The position numbers and the translations under genes were made by a program. The notes beneath the pieces are model-generated. The model was given only the letters and a program-made list of their open reading frames with translations, made no database searches and was not told the origin of the DNA. From Ascaphus truei (lineage: Eukaryota > Chordata > Amphibia > Anura > Ascaphidae): 64,000 bases of DNA. Location: positions 4,652,876-4,716,875 of the forward strand of contig CM071569.1 in assembly GCA_036426205.1 (NCBI GenBank), given 5' to 3'. Shown one piece after another: positions 21,715 through 33,059 of this stretch (positions are counted from its first letter, which is position 1; the number at the start of each line of letters is the position of its first letter).

Positions 21715-22712
21715 GCTTGGTGCCCCAGCCATTGCCAAACCCATTGTTTCCATAGTCAACTCTATTCTGCCTGCAGGTATAGTCTTTCCCTAAGATCTGG
21801 AAAACTGCCAGAGTTGTCCCAATTTTCAAAAGTGGGGACAAAAAAAATGCCTCAAAAAAACACTGCCTCAAACTACAGGCCAATCTTTCTTCTCCCACTA
21901 TCCTACTATCAAAAGTCACGGAAATATGTGTTGACTCCCATTTAACATTTGGGATGCACAGTGATACCGTGACATCCAAAACCTGTGCCCAACTAGGTGT
22001 ACTTTATAGGAACACATCCTCCCTAATTCTGCTGGTCAGAAAGCATATCACACAGCAGATGCTAATGTCAATTATCGACTATGGGGACATAGTATACGGC
22101 TCGTCACCCCAAATCTACCTTAGCAAACTTGATACTCTCTACAATTCAATATGCTGTTTAGTTCTCCAATGCAACTACAACACACATCTCTGCGAAATGC
22201 TCAAAGATTGGTCATCACTTGAGACTAGGCGCAAAGTTTACCTTTCCTGTCTTGCCTTCAAATACTTTCTGGACAAGCTACTCATCTACCGGAACAAGCT
22301 CCTCAACCCTATCACATGCAGCACTTATCACCGAGATCTGACTCCAAAGGACTGTTCATGGTCCCAAGGTTCATGATTTGGCCGCCCCTCCTTCACTTAC
22401 CATGCACCCCAAAACTGGAACAATCTATCGGAGACCTCACTGCCACCACCAGTCTAAGTTCTTTCAAAACTAAAGCTGTCTCACATTATAAAGCTGTTAC
22501 AATATATAATATAATATATATTAGCTTTAACTGTGCATGCTATGTCTTGTACAGTATATAATGTATACCCTGTTCACTTATGTAATGATGTATTTGTAAC
22601 CATGTATTATTTGTCATCATAACTCTATGCTCAGGGCATACTTGAAAACGAGAGGTAACTATCAATGTATTACTTCCTGGTAAAACATGTTATAAATTAA
22701 TAAATTAATTAA
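21715..22712 (+). pseudogene. CR1/L2-like LINE, internally deleted, with 3' tail
   Basis: At 21810-21842 the sequence reads 'RVVPIFKSGDK', and near 21871 'NYRPIFLLP', the conserved early reverse transcriptase motifs, with frameshifts. It then jumps, with loss of the catalytic core, to the C-terminal part (21960-22376): 'RKHITQQMLMSIIDYGDIVY', 'LDTLYNSICCLVLQCNY', 'SLETRRKVYLSCLAFKY'. The 3' tail has 'CATACTTGAAAACGAGAGGT' and 'CTTCCTGGTAAAACATGTTA' followed by AATAAATTAA-type repeats. The copy is dead; a sister copy is at 42036-42765. Confidence 0.8.
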
Positions 22713-22719
22713 TACTTTG

Positions 22720-22920
22720 TTTAAAGGTACATTTCCTACTCTAAAAAAAATCCTTAACCTTTACAGTGGCTGTGGTTAGGCGGCAGCCGAAGGCCGGCGA
22801 TTATGGCATTTTTGGTCATGTGTTCTCTTAAGCATTGATCACATGATAGCCCCCGGGTGCCGGACAACAAGCATTTGCCCATGTAGTACCAGGTAGTAGA
22901 ATCAGATGAAGGTTCATCTA
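22720..22920. other. No gene seen
   Basis: Short unique-looking segment between a LINE tail and a hAT MITE. Confidence 0.4.
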
Positions 22921-22923
22921 GTC

Positions 22924-23096
22924 CAGTGGTTTAAAACTCCAGTCCTCAAGGACTATTAACATTGCAGGTTTTAAGGGTATGCTCTCAGTAGCACAGGTGG
23001 CCCAATCATTTTGACTGAACCACCTGTGCTCAAGCAGGGGTATCCTTAAAACCTTTATTGTTAGTGGGGCTGAGGACTGGAGTTGAGATCCACTAG
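22924..23096. mobile_element. Family H hAT MITE, diverged copy
   Basis: 'AAAACTCCAGTCCTCAAGGA' on the left and 'GAGGACTGGAGTTGAGATCC' on the right, with 'GCACAGGTGG' / 'CCACCTGTGCT' in the arms. More diverged than other copies. Confidence 0.7.
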
Positions 23097-23574
23097 TCTA
23101 TGGATGAACTGCCCTTGGAGACTCAATAAACTTTGAGTGTGGGGCAAGCAAGGGGTTCTGGAAAAGGAAATGTCAACCACAAAATCTGTGACACAGTGGT
23201 GATCCTTTATAACTAATAGTGATTGGAAATCAGTAGATTACACAGGCTTTTTTTTTGTGGATAAAAATGATGATAGTGCCTGTAATTGACCAATCTGTTA
23301 CATGATATGGAAGATGTATCAACAGAAAAAGGGCAAATAGAAGTTAGATTTGACACATTGCTCCACTCTCTGTTTGCATCAAATGTATGGAAGTGTTTCT
23401 AACATTTGACAGTGCAGAGTAAATGAATACTTCAGTATTAGGTGATACCTTTTTTTTATTTGGACAAACCATTGATATTAAGTTTGACATAAATTGTTAA
23501 CCAGAAAAGTTGATGCCACCTCACACCTGGCAGATATGATGATGTAAATACAGTACGAGTTAAAAAAACTGTGG

Positions 23575-23700
23575 GAGACGCAGAGTATAATATATCTCAT
23601 TATAGTCTGTGCATCGTGTACCTCCGCCATAACGCCTCCTACTGTCACTCCCCAAATCAATAGCTGAAGCACGTGGTGCAAAACTGGGAGCAAAGATACA
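23575..23700. repeat. Solitary diverged unit of the 3.5-kb minisatellite
   Basis: 'GAGACGCAGAGTATAATATA', 'TCTCATTATAGTCTGTGCAT', 'CCTCCTACTGTCACTCCCCA' match the unit of the array at 3514-3970, 20 kb away. It may be a dispersed element from which the tandem array grew. Confidence 0.6.
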
Positions 23701-23767
23701 TCGGCACAAAGAGACACAAGATGAAAATAACGCAATTTGTGTACATTTTGTCTTGATGTGTTTAGCT

Positions 23768-24220
23768 CAATGGTTCCCAAAGAGGCTTCACAAACTCCTA
23801 GGGGTTCATAAGGCGTCTACTAAGGGGTTAAAATATTTTTTTGTTATGCATTATAGAGGGTTCCCGAGGCCGTGGGGTTCAACTGTGCACTTTGTAAGGC
23901 CCCATACTGCACCGTAGCAGTTAATTACAACAGGAACATCCAGAGTTGCTACCCACAATGCTTTGCATCCACATGGGCAAGGCATTGTGGGGTGTGACTT
24001 TGGAATTTCAGTAATTGACAGCTATACCCTCCATGCTGTTTGTACACACAATTGAGCATTTGGGGGCATTATTAAATGTCTATGTGTGTGTTGAGATTGG
24101 TGAAACACTTTTGTTAGCAATAGTCAGATGAGTATTCAATAAGATTTATTAATTAGGGGTTCACAAAACAAATCATTCCATGCCACGTGTACGCAATGTA
24201 AAAAAGGTTGAGAACTACTT
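23768..24220. mobile_element. hAT element with perfect 8-bp target duplication
   Basis: Begins CAATGGTTCCCAAAGAGGC and ends (reverse complement) AAGTAGTTCTCAACC. GTTTAGCT lies immediately outside both ends (23760-23767 and 24221-24228). The ends and 8-bp duplication indicate a hAT non-autonomous element of about 453 bp. The interior has no transposase ORF. Confidence 0.75.
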
Positions 24221-24234
24221 GTTTAGCTCAAATT

Positions 24235-25855
24235 TGATTTTGGGTCGAATCCCAACTGGGAAAGTGGCCTTAATAGCATTCATTAATATTCTTCTCCAAA
24301 AACAGTTTTCCTAGCTTTGTGTGCAATGTGAAGGTATGAGAGCATAACATAACTTGTGTAAAAATCTATAACTTCATATTTAAAAAGGAAATCTCCTTCC
24401 TTGAGTTTCATAAATCTTTGAAAAAGGGGGTCTAAATTATTTTGTACCACTATTTTCCAAATGTACTAGACACGGGTGTAATGAGACACAGTACTACTGA
24501 TTTTTAATCTTCATCGATGGTTGCGCTCCCATTGATGAAACCATGCGCCAGAAAAACAGGAGAGATCTACCAACTACATTTATGCACTTTTGTAAGGCAC
24601 CGACTCCACATCAAATCATATTTATACATATATTTGCTCTGATAAATATTTTTTACTACTGGTAAATTTATCACCACTCTTATGGACTGCAACTGCATAA
24701 ATTCTCTTAGCTAGGCCTCATATTTTATTCATATGAATAAATACACATGCCTACTGATTCTACTTGACTCCAGATCCTATTACTTCACAGAGTTTCTCGT
24801 ACCCTTGGGAGTCATTTTTGCACAAAGATCTATCGTTTTAGTTATGGACCATCACAGGCTCTTCATAGTTTGCTTCTTCTGAAAAGAGGCACCTTTGGTG
24901 ATTTATCATCAAGGTACAAAAGAAATGCACCATCACATAACATTTTATTATCAGTCATTAGTCAATTCCCATACTAATAATAATACCTCATTACTACATA
25001 GTAATTTCATGGTGGAGCAGGCCCACAGACCAGGCACCCAGCACTGGAATCTTGACCTGGGAACCTTGACCATCTTACGGTTGGGTGCTACCGGGCCTTT
25101 TAAGTGGGATGGGGAGAGGGAAGGAGGGTCCACCTGTACACTGTAAACTGTGGTCCCAGTCAAGGAAGTGGTCAAGCTGATCATGGAAATTGTGTCCGAC
25201 TTCTGGTCCAACTGTTGGGAGTGGCCCGGGTAAACATTGTAGTAAAAGAGTAATGCAGCTTGGAATCACAGTTTTGAAAGACTCCAGCTACAGCAGCGAC
25301 GACGACGCCGCGCTGCGCAGCTAATGGTAGTTTAAACAATGAACACTACCATTGGCCGCCAGGGGTTGGTGACGGACGCGCACGTGCACAAAAGCGTGCG
25401 CACGTTGCGTAGCCCTGCGTGTGCTCCAGCCCTAGGTCTGGCTACAGCTGTGTCTCCCAGCAATGAAAATTAGATTGTTAGACCTTTGGGGACATGGGTA
25501 TATTCTGCGTGTACTTTCCACTGCAGTAATATTGTCAAGAATTGTAAACTACTGCATACTGTTACCCTTATATTTTACAGTGCTGCATATACTGACAGCA
25601 ATATATAGGCAGTAAATAGCAGCGTCAGTGATTTTGTTTTATTGTATACCTCCAGGCATGTGTGCACTCTGCAGCCAGAGTTTGAAGGGGACCTTGTACA
25701 TTTTGACCTTTCATTGTATCTTTCATCTCCCTGCTATGTGCTGAATCATGTTGAGAGCATAATTGTCTTTCAAAGAATTAAAGAAATGACAGCAGTTCTG
25801 CTATGGAGGCTGCAGCAGTGAACCGATCACACCAGTTTCCAAATGTACCATTTGG
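24235..25855. other. No gene supported
   Basis: A tRNA B-box-like word 'GGTCGAATCCCAACT' near 24243 may be a decayed SINE. ORFs at 24895-25146 (plus) and 24951-25211 (minus) overlap in opposite orientation with no domain. A GC-rich patch at 25285-25430 with 'GCGCACGTGCAC' and 'GCGTGCGCACG' looks like a transposon fragment. Confidence 0.35.
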
Positions 25856-25859
25856 CTCC

Positions 25860-26400
25860 TAATGAAAGGGGATTAAAAAAAAGTGGCATAATTGAGGTTG
25901 AACAATATCTGTTGAAATGAATGAACAAGCGGCATTTAATGGGGTATTTGTGAGCACGCTTGTTCATTCCCACTGAAAAGTAAATGGAGTTTAAGGATTT
26001 GGAAAGCGAGGTTTAGCAGACAATGGTAAAGTCAATTTTCTTCCCTTGTGCAGCAATTAACCTTTCAAATAATCTCCCTTCCGAGGTCCTGTGAAGGCTG
26101 ATTTGCCACTCAATGTTCCAGGTCTTTAAAACTGAGCCTCATATACGGAGCCGAGATCGGCTCCCAAGAAGCGGCTGATCGTATCAAAGGCTGTGATGGC
26201 CTTCTTCAGATCCCAATGGGAGGCCAGGGCACACTACCCTATCTCTCCTAATTCTAATTCTAGTGGCCGATGAGCATCCGCATGTCAGCTAATAACGAGG
26301 GCATTTTTACTGAGCAGAAAAATTTCTTCTCGTTAATAAATGCTTTTGCAGCGCTTCCTTACAGGTGCAATCCCACACACCTCCACTCGCTAGTTTAATT
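25860..26400. other. Candidate conserved non-coding element
   Basis: Unique-looking, mixed-composition sequence without tandem repeats or transposon ends, with words such as 'GGCATTTAATGGGG', 'CAGCAATTAACC' and 'TCTCGTTAATAAATGC'. The texture is like an enhancer; no ORF. This is a composition judgement only. Confidence 0.2.
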
Positions 26401-26975
26401 TCTTAAATTCCCATCTAATCTCTTAATCCCATGTATTGATTTTGTTTCTATTTGTGCAAAGCTCGGTAAAAATGACAGTATTGGCAGATTCTGACAAGGA
26501 AAAAGCGAGCTGGACAAAAAAGTATGAACCACCCATGTCTCCTGGTGTGTTTTGGCTTAGCACTACTTAGAAAATATGCCCATAGTGTATATTTGCTGAA
26601 ATTGACACAATTATTGCGGCATTTGCACTGTACATTCATACTGAGGGTCTTCATTTGCAATATAATAGGCTTGGGGGTCCTTATGAAACATGGAATGTAT
26701 TGATCTGTGCTGTACTTTGTAAGCTTAATAGTATTATATTATTTGTCATTTTGGTACCAACCATAACTTTATTTTCCATAGTTGGATTGTCACGCAAGGA
26801 AATGGTTCATGTGAAAATGTAGAAATCTTAGAGGTATATTTTATCAACGAGCGCTTGTTTGAAAACAACAATTCAAAAGAATAGTTATAGTTTTTACAAC
26901 ACACGTGTTCTGTACAGCCATGCATGTAAAGCCTATTCTTTGTAACATGCTGTTTCCTTCTCTTTTCCTGTATAG

Positions 26976-27029
26976 GTAAGTCGTAACGCTATTCGTAATG
27001 CTTATCTGATTGCTGGGTACTGCTCAGTG
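26976..27029 (+). CDS. Candidate 54-nt internal exon, gene unknown
   Basis: A pyrimidine-rich tract ('GTTTCCTTCTCTTTTCCTGT') and ATAG precede 26976; a consensus donor GTAAGT starts at 27030. Only one frame is open across the segment: 18 codons reading VSRNAIRNAYLIAGYCSV, phase 0 at both ends. The other two frames stop within the first four codons. The exon itself starts with GTAAGT, which is unusual and could mean the true site differs. I do not recognise the peptide. It may be a microexon of a plus-strand gene whose end could be 47836-47922, or a chance decoy. Confidence 0.3.
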
Positions 27030-27700
27030 GTAAGTAATGATTACTTATTATCTGTGGCTTTCCAGATGTATTGTTAAGTGGATCTTGGTTGCTTAAGGCT
27101 GTACAGTGAAAATGTTGTTCAGAACAGTACACAACATGGGATTAGCCTTTATTAAATGTACTCTTTGACCCAGATCCATAAAAGGGTGCAAAGCTTTTGC
27201 ATGACTTTATTCCCATTCATTATCATATTAGCACCCTTTAGTGGATCATTACTCCAAACCACACGAAAACATTGTTTTGTTTTTTTACACACAATTTGGT
27301 TTCGGCTGTGCAATTCCGTCCAATAACCAAATGTTGTATGCAATTGAAGCAAACTTGCAAATGTACATTTACGTGAAAACGTCAGGTTTTTATCACATCA
27401 TACGTTCTTTTTTCTGATAATTTTGGATTGGCGTTATCAGAGATTAATGAATATGTCCCACCTACTTCCCCAAACAGATATTTTGAGATACAATGTCATG
27501 TCTTGGTCCACATTTCCAAAGAGCTTATTCCGTTGGGTCCGGGAACGGGAGACCCTCTAGATCTGGAGGACTGTGAGGTGGTTAACTGTTTTAATGGACC
27601 TTCTGTACATGTTACCTCAGAGATTTGTTTACAAGCTTTTCTGGCATTGCAAGGGACTCCCAAGTCTTCAAAAGTTTGTATACAACTTAAACCATGAGAT
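27030..27700. other. No further exon recognised
   Basis: ORFs 27152-27352 (minus) and 27428-27697 (plus) have no motif or good splice pair. Confidence 0.35.
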
Positions 27701-27702
27701 CT

Positions 27703-28124
27703 CAGCCTTTTTTTGAGCAGGGGCACCCCTGAAGGACTTTTTTTAATCTTTGAGGCTCCCCTACTTATCCTCTCCTCGCTCGTTCTCTTGCTCACACACG
27801 TACACCCACCCTTCACACACACTCTACATTCACCCAAACACATCTTACTCACTCTTTTTTTTCAACACACCCTGCACATTTATCACCCCTGCTCTTATTA
27901 ACACCACGTACTGTATATTCTCCATCCCCACACAAAGCCTTCATGCCTACCCTCTTCCTTGCCATCTTCCCACATACCGTAAACATGCCAGCTGCTTTGC
28001 GAGCGCATCCCACTCTGCCTGGAGATAGAGGCTCTCCTTTCTCTACGCTGCGCCAGGCTGACAGAGGAGAGGCGTATCGCAGCCTCTATGTCTCCCGGCG
28101 CGACACTCCACTTGAGAAACACTG
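27703..28124. mobile_element. hAT-like element
   Basis: The left end 'CAGCCTTTTTTTGAGCAGGG' and right end (reverse complement 'CAGTGTTTCTCAAGTGGAGT') both begin CAG with TTGAG/CTCAA words typical of hAT termini. The interior has a C-rich (CACA/CCCA) stretch at 27780-27860 and a CpG-rich right part. The 8-bp flanks do not match, so the ends are approximate. Confidence 0.5.
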
Positions 28125-28346
28125 ACCTACACCTACAAACAGCTACCATGTTGGTCCACTAAAACGTCCCTATATCTAAAATTAATTCACAATACAGTTT
28201 CAATAATATGTAATATTTTGACTACAATTTCCCAGTGTGCAGCATGTCTTTTTGACCTCCTCTGATGTTAATAACCTAGATTAGGAGTATTGAATTTTGT
28301 ATAAACACGGTACCAATGTTTCTCAACTATCAATCACCCATTAAAT

Positions 28347-28541
28347 CCGGGATAGCAAACCCCAGCCCTCTAGGGTCGCCAACAGATCAGGTTTGAGGGA
28401 TATCCCTGCTTCAGCACAGGTGGCTCAATTCAGTGCACAGTCGAAGACTGTGCCACTGATTGAGCCACCTGTGCTGAAGCAGGGATATCGCTAATCCCTG
28501 GTCTGTTGGTGGCTCTTGAGGACTGGAGTTGGCCACCCCTG
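28347..28541. mobile_element. Family H hAT MITE with 8-bp target duplication
   Basis: Palindromic arms as in copy 1. CATTAAAT (28339-28346) and CATTAAAC (28542-28549) flank it, 7 of 8 matching, the size expected for hAT insertion. This copy fixes the true ends of the family as CCGGG/CAGGG...CCCCTG. Confidence 0.85.
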
Positions 28542-28554
28542 CATTAAACTATCT

Positions 28555-30100
28555 TAATTTAATACTGCTACTTAATGGTGTATGCTTTCTTTGAAGATTT
28601 AAAGGTTTCTTAGATTATCTAAGGGGCAATAAATAACAGAAAAAGTACTCTAACCAAGGAGGGTGTCTCTTTTGCTTCATTGAGCGTCTTTTAAAGAGTA
28701 AAGAATGTGTTTTCTATTCTGCCTGTATCCTTGTATGGCACTGATATCAATGAATCATACTGTACCGAGCTCAGATTGTCAGTGCAGGGTAAGTGCCCCC
28801 ATCTAGTCGCAGAGGACAGGGGTAAAACATAGGCTCGTCCATACTGGCCAGAGGATATTTTCCTCTTCCATTGGTAGGAATTGGGATGAGGGAATATTTA
28901 TCCCAGAAAAGGTAGACAAAACAATATTATGGAGTTGACCAATGTATTTCCAATTGGATTTTGTTTGTGTGATGTTGTTCCTCCAGATAACTCCACATAT
29001 CCTATCCTAGCCCCGAGTATCACAGAGTCTCTCTAAAATCCCATGCTGGTGCAGCGTGTCACCATGTACCCGCCATACCAGGGAAAATAATGAAGGCCCC
29101 TGCAGTATGCATTGTTAGTCTTGCATAAAGCACTGATATATAGCTGTAGCCATCTTTAGTTACACTTCAACAATGACTGGGTAGTGTCAGCCTGTGACGC
29201 TCGAAGAGAGAAAGGGAATAAGCTTGTTGGGGCGGGGGGGGGGGGGGAATGACAAAATGAACATAGTTAAAGATGCCACGGTGTTCTACAGTAGGAAAAA
29301 AGCAGCATTTTAGTTTCCATGGCAATGAGAACACCGTATAAACACTGCTCGGTAACTAAGCTGCCTTGTGCTGCTTCCATTAATGGGCTGTCATTCAGCA
29401 TTAGAACAGTGGTGGGGTGATTGCAAAATGTGGGATATCTCCTGCTGATTTTAACATTCTTTTATTTATTTTTTAACAGCTGTAGCAAACAGAAAAGACA
29501 TTTAAAAAAAATAAATGTACAATGTGTGCGTATGAGATGTTAATGACACAGATTCACAATGTGTAGGAGAGAAGATGTGTGGAAATGGTGACCTTCTGCA
29601 GCTAGTGTCCGGCTATTATACAAACTGAATGTAAAGCACTGGCGTTTTTAGGGCTCTCGACAACCATTATATGTGAGGTCACACTTAGGACAAAAGTGAG
29701 CTAATGGCAGTGATGGGTTTAGCGGTTTAATGGTTGAACTCCCAGTAGATGCCAGAAGTTAACATGGTAAAAGTTTGGGTGCATTTTCTAAAGAAATTTA
29801 CACTAAAGTTAAAAAATAAAAACTCAGCATTTTGTTCTTGTTCCCAGAAACAAGGGCCAAAAAAAAATCATATTTTTTTACATTTCTGAATTACATAAAC
29901 ATTTACCGCATTTTCTACCAAAACCAATGGAGGTTGAGAAATTGAGTGATATCCTATGAATCGCTATCCGTAAAGGTGGTGACTTTTGTTCTTTGCTGGT
30001 GAAAGTCCTCCACATTTGTGAACTTGGGTCCTTTGTCTTAGATTGTTATCTTGGTTTATACGCCTGTGTTAAATTCGAGGGAAACTTGTGTAATCTTTAT
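28555..30100. other. No gene seen
   Basis: Unique-looking intronic or intergenic DNA. A donor-like 'CAGGGTAAGTG' at 28785 has no good acceptor nearby. An acceptor-like 'TTATTTTTTAACAG' near 29468 is not followed by an open exon with a donor. A G-run lies at 29231-29248. Confidence 0.4.
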
Positions 30101-30102
30101 TG

Positions 30103-30150
30103 CACCAACGGAGGAAGAGAGAGTACTCTCAAAAGCTTGTCCAAAAATAT
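30103..30150 (+). repeat. CGAAAGCTTGT tail, left part of an interrupted copy
   Basis: 'GGAGGAAGAGAGAGTACTCT' then 'CAAAAGCTTGTCC' and 'ATTGTTAG'. It aligns with 47515-47565. The continuation 'TATCACCTAATACTGAAGTA' is at 31309-31330, beyond an inserted element. Confidence 0.6.
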
Positions 30151-30258
30151 CAATTGTTAGCTTTTTTTTAAATTTGAGCTACCGTATTTCCTCGATTGTA
30201 AGATGCCATCGATTGTAAGACGCACCATCGATTTGGCCCTTACAATCGCGGAAAATTA

Positions 30259-30795
30259 CTTTTCACTTACTATGTTTCAGGATAGGTCTCATGTCAGCGG
30301 AGAATGATGCGGGCGGCGGCGGCAGCAGAGGTCCCACGTCTGCAGATGGTTGAAGATGGACAGCGGGTGGGAGTGTGGCAGCCAAGTCTGCAGGTGAATG
30401 GAGATAAGAAGACAGCGAGCGGGCGGTGGCATAATAACAGGAGAGCTGAGCAGGAGTAGAGCAGCATAGGGGAACGGCTTGGGAGGTGCACACTGTAACC
30501 CACGGAAGTTGACCTGTGTCTGACTTCTGGTTACAGCGTGCACTTCTTAAGCCGTTCCCCTATGCCACTCTGCTCCTGCTCAACTCTCTTGCTATTATGA
30601 TCTCCTGCCACAGCTCGCCCGCCCGCTGTCTTCTTATCTTCATTCACCTGCAGACTTGGGACATGTCCTGCTGCCGCACACCCGCTGCTGTCCATCTTCA
30701 ACCATCTGCAGACGTGGGACCTCTCCTGCCGTTGCTGCCACCCGCTTCATCCTCCGCTGACATGGGACCTCTCCTGGAACATAGTAAGTGAAAAG
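30259..30795. repeat. Large imperfect inverted repeat inside the fold-back element
   Basis: The left arm has 'CACTTACTATGTTTC', 'CTCATGTCAGCGGA', 'CCCACGTCTGCAGATGGTTG', 'CAAGTCTGCAGGTGAATGG' and 'AGGGGAACGGCTT'; the right arm holds the complements in reverse order ('AAGCCGTTCCCCT', 'CAACCATCTGCAGACGTGGG', 'TCCGCTGACATGGG'). Arms are about 250 bp with ~25 bp between. Transcription would give a long double-stranded RNA. Confidence 0.8.
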
Positions 30796-30881
30796 AGGGG
30801 GTTAATACTGTAGACACTTTTATAAAAATATATTTTTTAATGCATCGTTTCTAAGACGCACCCGGATTTCAGACATGTGAT

Positions 30882-31274
30882 ACTGCTGCGGCACAGTTTA
30901 TTCGAGCATTTGCCCGTTCTGTGCCGCAGCAGTAGCCTGGCGCGCGCCCGAGTGTGACGGGCGCGCGCCGAAGCAGCGGAAGAGCGCCCTCCGATCGGGG
31001 CGCTCTCCCTACCGCTGCCGGGTCCGCCGGGTCCCCCGGAACCCCCTGCCGCTGTCCCGCGATCGCGGGACACCAGGGCTCCCTCGGGGAGCCCCTGGAC
31101 ACGCGTGCAGGGGGCGCACGCTCCCGATGACGCGTGACCGCGCGTCATAGCACGCTCCCGATGACGCGTGACCGCGCGTCTATGACGCGCGGCACGCCGA
31201 GGGGCGGCCACTAGCAAGCCGGGAGATTTCCCGGCTTGCGGTACCGACCACACTTCAATAAAGTGTGTCGGTAC
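30882..31274. repeat. Array of about eight consecutive GC-rich hairpins
   Basis: Stems in order: 30882-30896/30919-30933 (15 bp, ACTGCTGCGGCACAG); 30939-30950/30958-30969 (12 bp); 30982-30989/30998-31005 (8 bp); 31054-31071 (18-nt palindrome GTCCCGCGATCGCGGGAC); 31073-31083/31086-31098 (one bulge); 31128-31147 (7 bp); 31172-31180/31184-31192 (9 bp); 31214-31224/31229-31239 (11 bp, GCAAGCCGGGA); 31241-31255/31261-31274 (14 bp, one bulge). A ~32-bp direct duplication covers 31117-31181. No ORF of interest. Confidence 0.8.
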
Positions 31275-31344
31275 TGTAATTGGAAAAAAGGTGCATCTTA
31301 GAATCGAGGATATCACCTAATACTGAAGTACTCATCTTTAGCTA

Positions 31345-32540
31345 AATATCGGTTATTGACACTTTTATTTAAAAAAACGCTCAGTCCAATAAAGTCTTTG
31401 AACCCGTTTTATTTTAAGTTTGAAGAAGGAACTTTGAAGGAGGGCTTATTAATTGGTATCTCTCCAGGGGGGTTATTGTTTATCTTGTATCCTTTAACCC
31501 GATGACAAAGCAATTATCCACAACCTTCCATGTTAGAGTACCAACTAAAAAAAGGGGCGACGAAAAGGAGCAATCCCTTCAAGCAGAAAAACAAAAAACT
31601 ACAGGATAATGGAACCAAAAGAACTTCTCTCTCACATTACAATGATTACAGCCCCTGGGAAGACCACTTTCAATGTCAGCTACAAAATATTCACACTTTG
31701 CTGTTTAATGAAAGTTCTTTAGCCCCCAAGATTTACCCATTGAATATGGCATATAGCTATGATTAGTTTATTATTCCTTATGTATGACTGCACTTCTAAA
31801 CCATTTGGTTCTAAATGTATCCGCCACGTAAAGAAAGACTCAATGAGAGGAATAAGCAATGGAAAAATAATCCAGCTTCATTTGTGTTCTCAGTAAATCA
31901 AATATTTGGTGCAGTTCAAGCTATACACTTCATTAATTGCACCTCTGGCAGTGCGGTTTCTATCAGGCCTCGTACCACCATGCAATCCCATCATTCCTTT
32001 TGTTTCTTAGAAATCTGCACAGTTCATTTGATGTGACGTTGGCCTTTTTGTGGTGTGTTTTTTTTAATGTGACGCGTCTGCTTCCGTACATCTCGTCCTG
32101 TCCATTGTCCTGTTACTCAGTATAACACCAAATTGGAGGCTCCTTCTATATTTAGGCAGAAGTATTAGACAGTTTGGGGTGTTACCCTTCACACACGTTT
32201 ACATCGGACATTCGTGGTGAGCAAAAAAATGGCAAAGAAATAGAATTTTTTAGACAAAACGCCAACCAAACATATCTGACTCAGAGACGAACTTTGACCC
32301 CAACGTTCCCAAAACTTTAGTCGATCTTTCCATAAACGTTGGAGATTATGTAAAAATACTGGTCTGCTTTCCCATATACAGATACAGCATTGGCATTGTT
32401 TGGTGCTGTAAATCAAACTTTCTACTTTTTTCCCCACTATGCATCCCAGGAAACACAGGTATGCAACACCTCTCAAGGCTCCCCTACCTAAATAGGGAAT
32501 GGCTGAAGGAGGGGCTCTGTGGAAATGTCACGGGTGAATC
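31345..32540. other. No gene seen
   Basis: Unique-looking DNA with several short ORFs and no motif. 'TTCCATTTAT'-type AT words only. Confidence 0.4.
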
Positions 32541-32544
32541 TCAA

Positions 32545-32700
32545 TGTCAGCTCCTTGTGACCTTCAGCAAGTCACTTTATCTCCATGTGCCTCAAGCATC
32601 AAAATGAGATTGTAAGCTCTGTAGAGAAGCACAACGTGCTACACGGCACTGCGTATAATGCCTGCGCTGGAAGAAAAAATATTATTATTATATGACAGTT
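32545..32700 (+). mobile_element. MIR-like (CORE-SINE) fragment
   Basis: 'CTTGTGACCTTCAGCAAGTC' followed by ACTTTATCTCCATGTGCCTC resembles the conserved core of vertebrate MIR/CORE-SINEs (TGACCTTGGGCAAGTCACTT). The right part has 'GATTGTAAGCTCTGTAGAG' and an (ATT)n end, an L2-type tail. Confidence 0.6.
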
Positions 32701-32704
32701 TCTA

Positions 32705-33055
32705 TTTCTGCTTTTGCTCTTCCCTTCTTTATTCAATGACAGGCTCCGTGTAGTACAGTTCAGCGCACACTGTCAGCTATCTTACTCTTCTGCCACCCTT
32801 GTAGATTTCCCTCTTCTGACCTTTACAGCTATAAAACAGGACTGGCTAAGCCTGTTCTTAGTAAATATGTAGTGCTCTTCTTTTAGATGATGCCTAATTT
32901 AAAAAATAATCTACAGTAGCCTTCGTTAATAAATGTCATCTCATTACTAAATATGTTATTGATGAAGATGATGTCTAAATGGAAGAAGTGGAATAATATT
33001 TATCCTATGCTCACAAATCCTTTAGAATAACATTTTTTTTCTCCTGTGGTTGGCA
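32705..33055. other. No gene seen
   Basis: AT-rich DNA between two retroelements; no ORF of note. Confidence 0.4.
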
Positions 33056-33059
33056 CTGA

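Larger units (their letters stand above)
30182..31308. mobile_element. Fold-back DNA element nested in a retroelement tail
   Basis: The ends are inverted: TTTCCTCGATTGTAAGATGC on the left, GCATCTTAGAATCGAGGAT on the right. Inside are (i) a large inverted repeat, arms about 30259-30500 and 30530-30795, and (ii) a GC-rich array of short hairpins at 30882-31274. The element interrupts the tail repeat described at 30103-30150. Internal 'GTAAGACGCACC' words recur near both ends. No transposase; ORFs in the arms mirror each other. Its superfamily is not certain; possible TA duplication. Confidence 0.7.

Noticed and set aside
24238..24262. tRNA gene suggested by a B-box-like word
   Set aside because: No matching A-box or cloverleaf; at best a decayed SINE.
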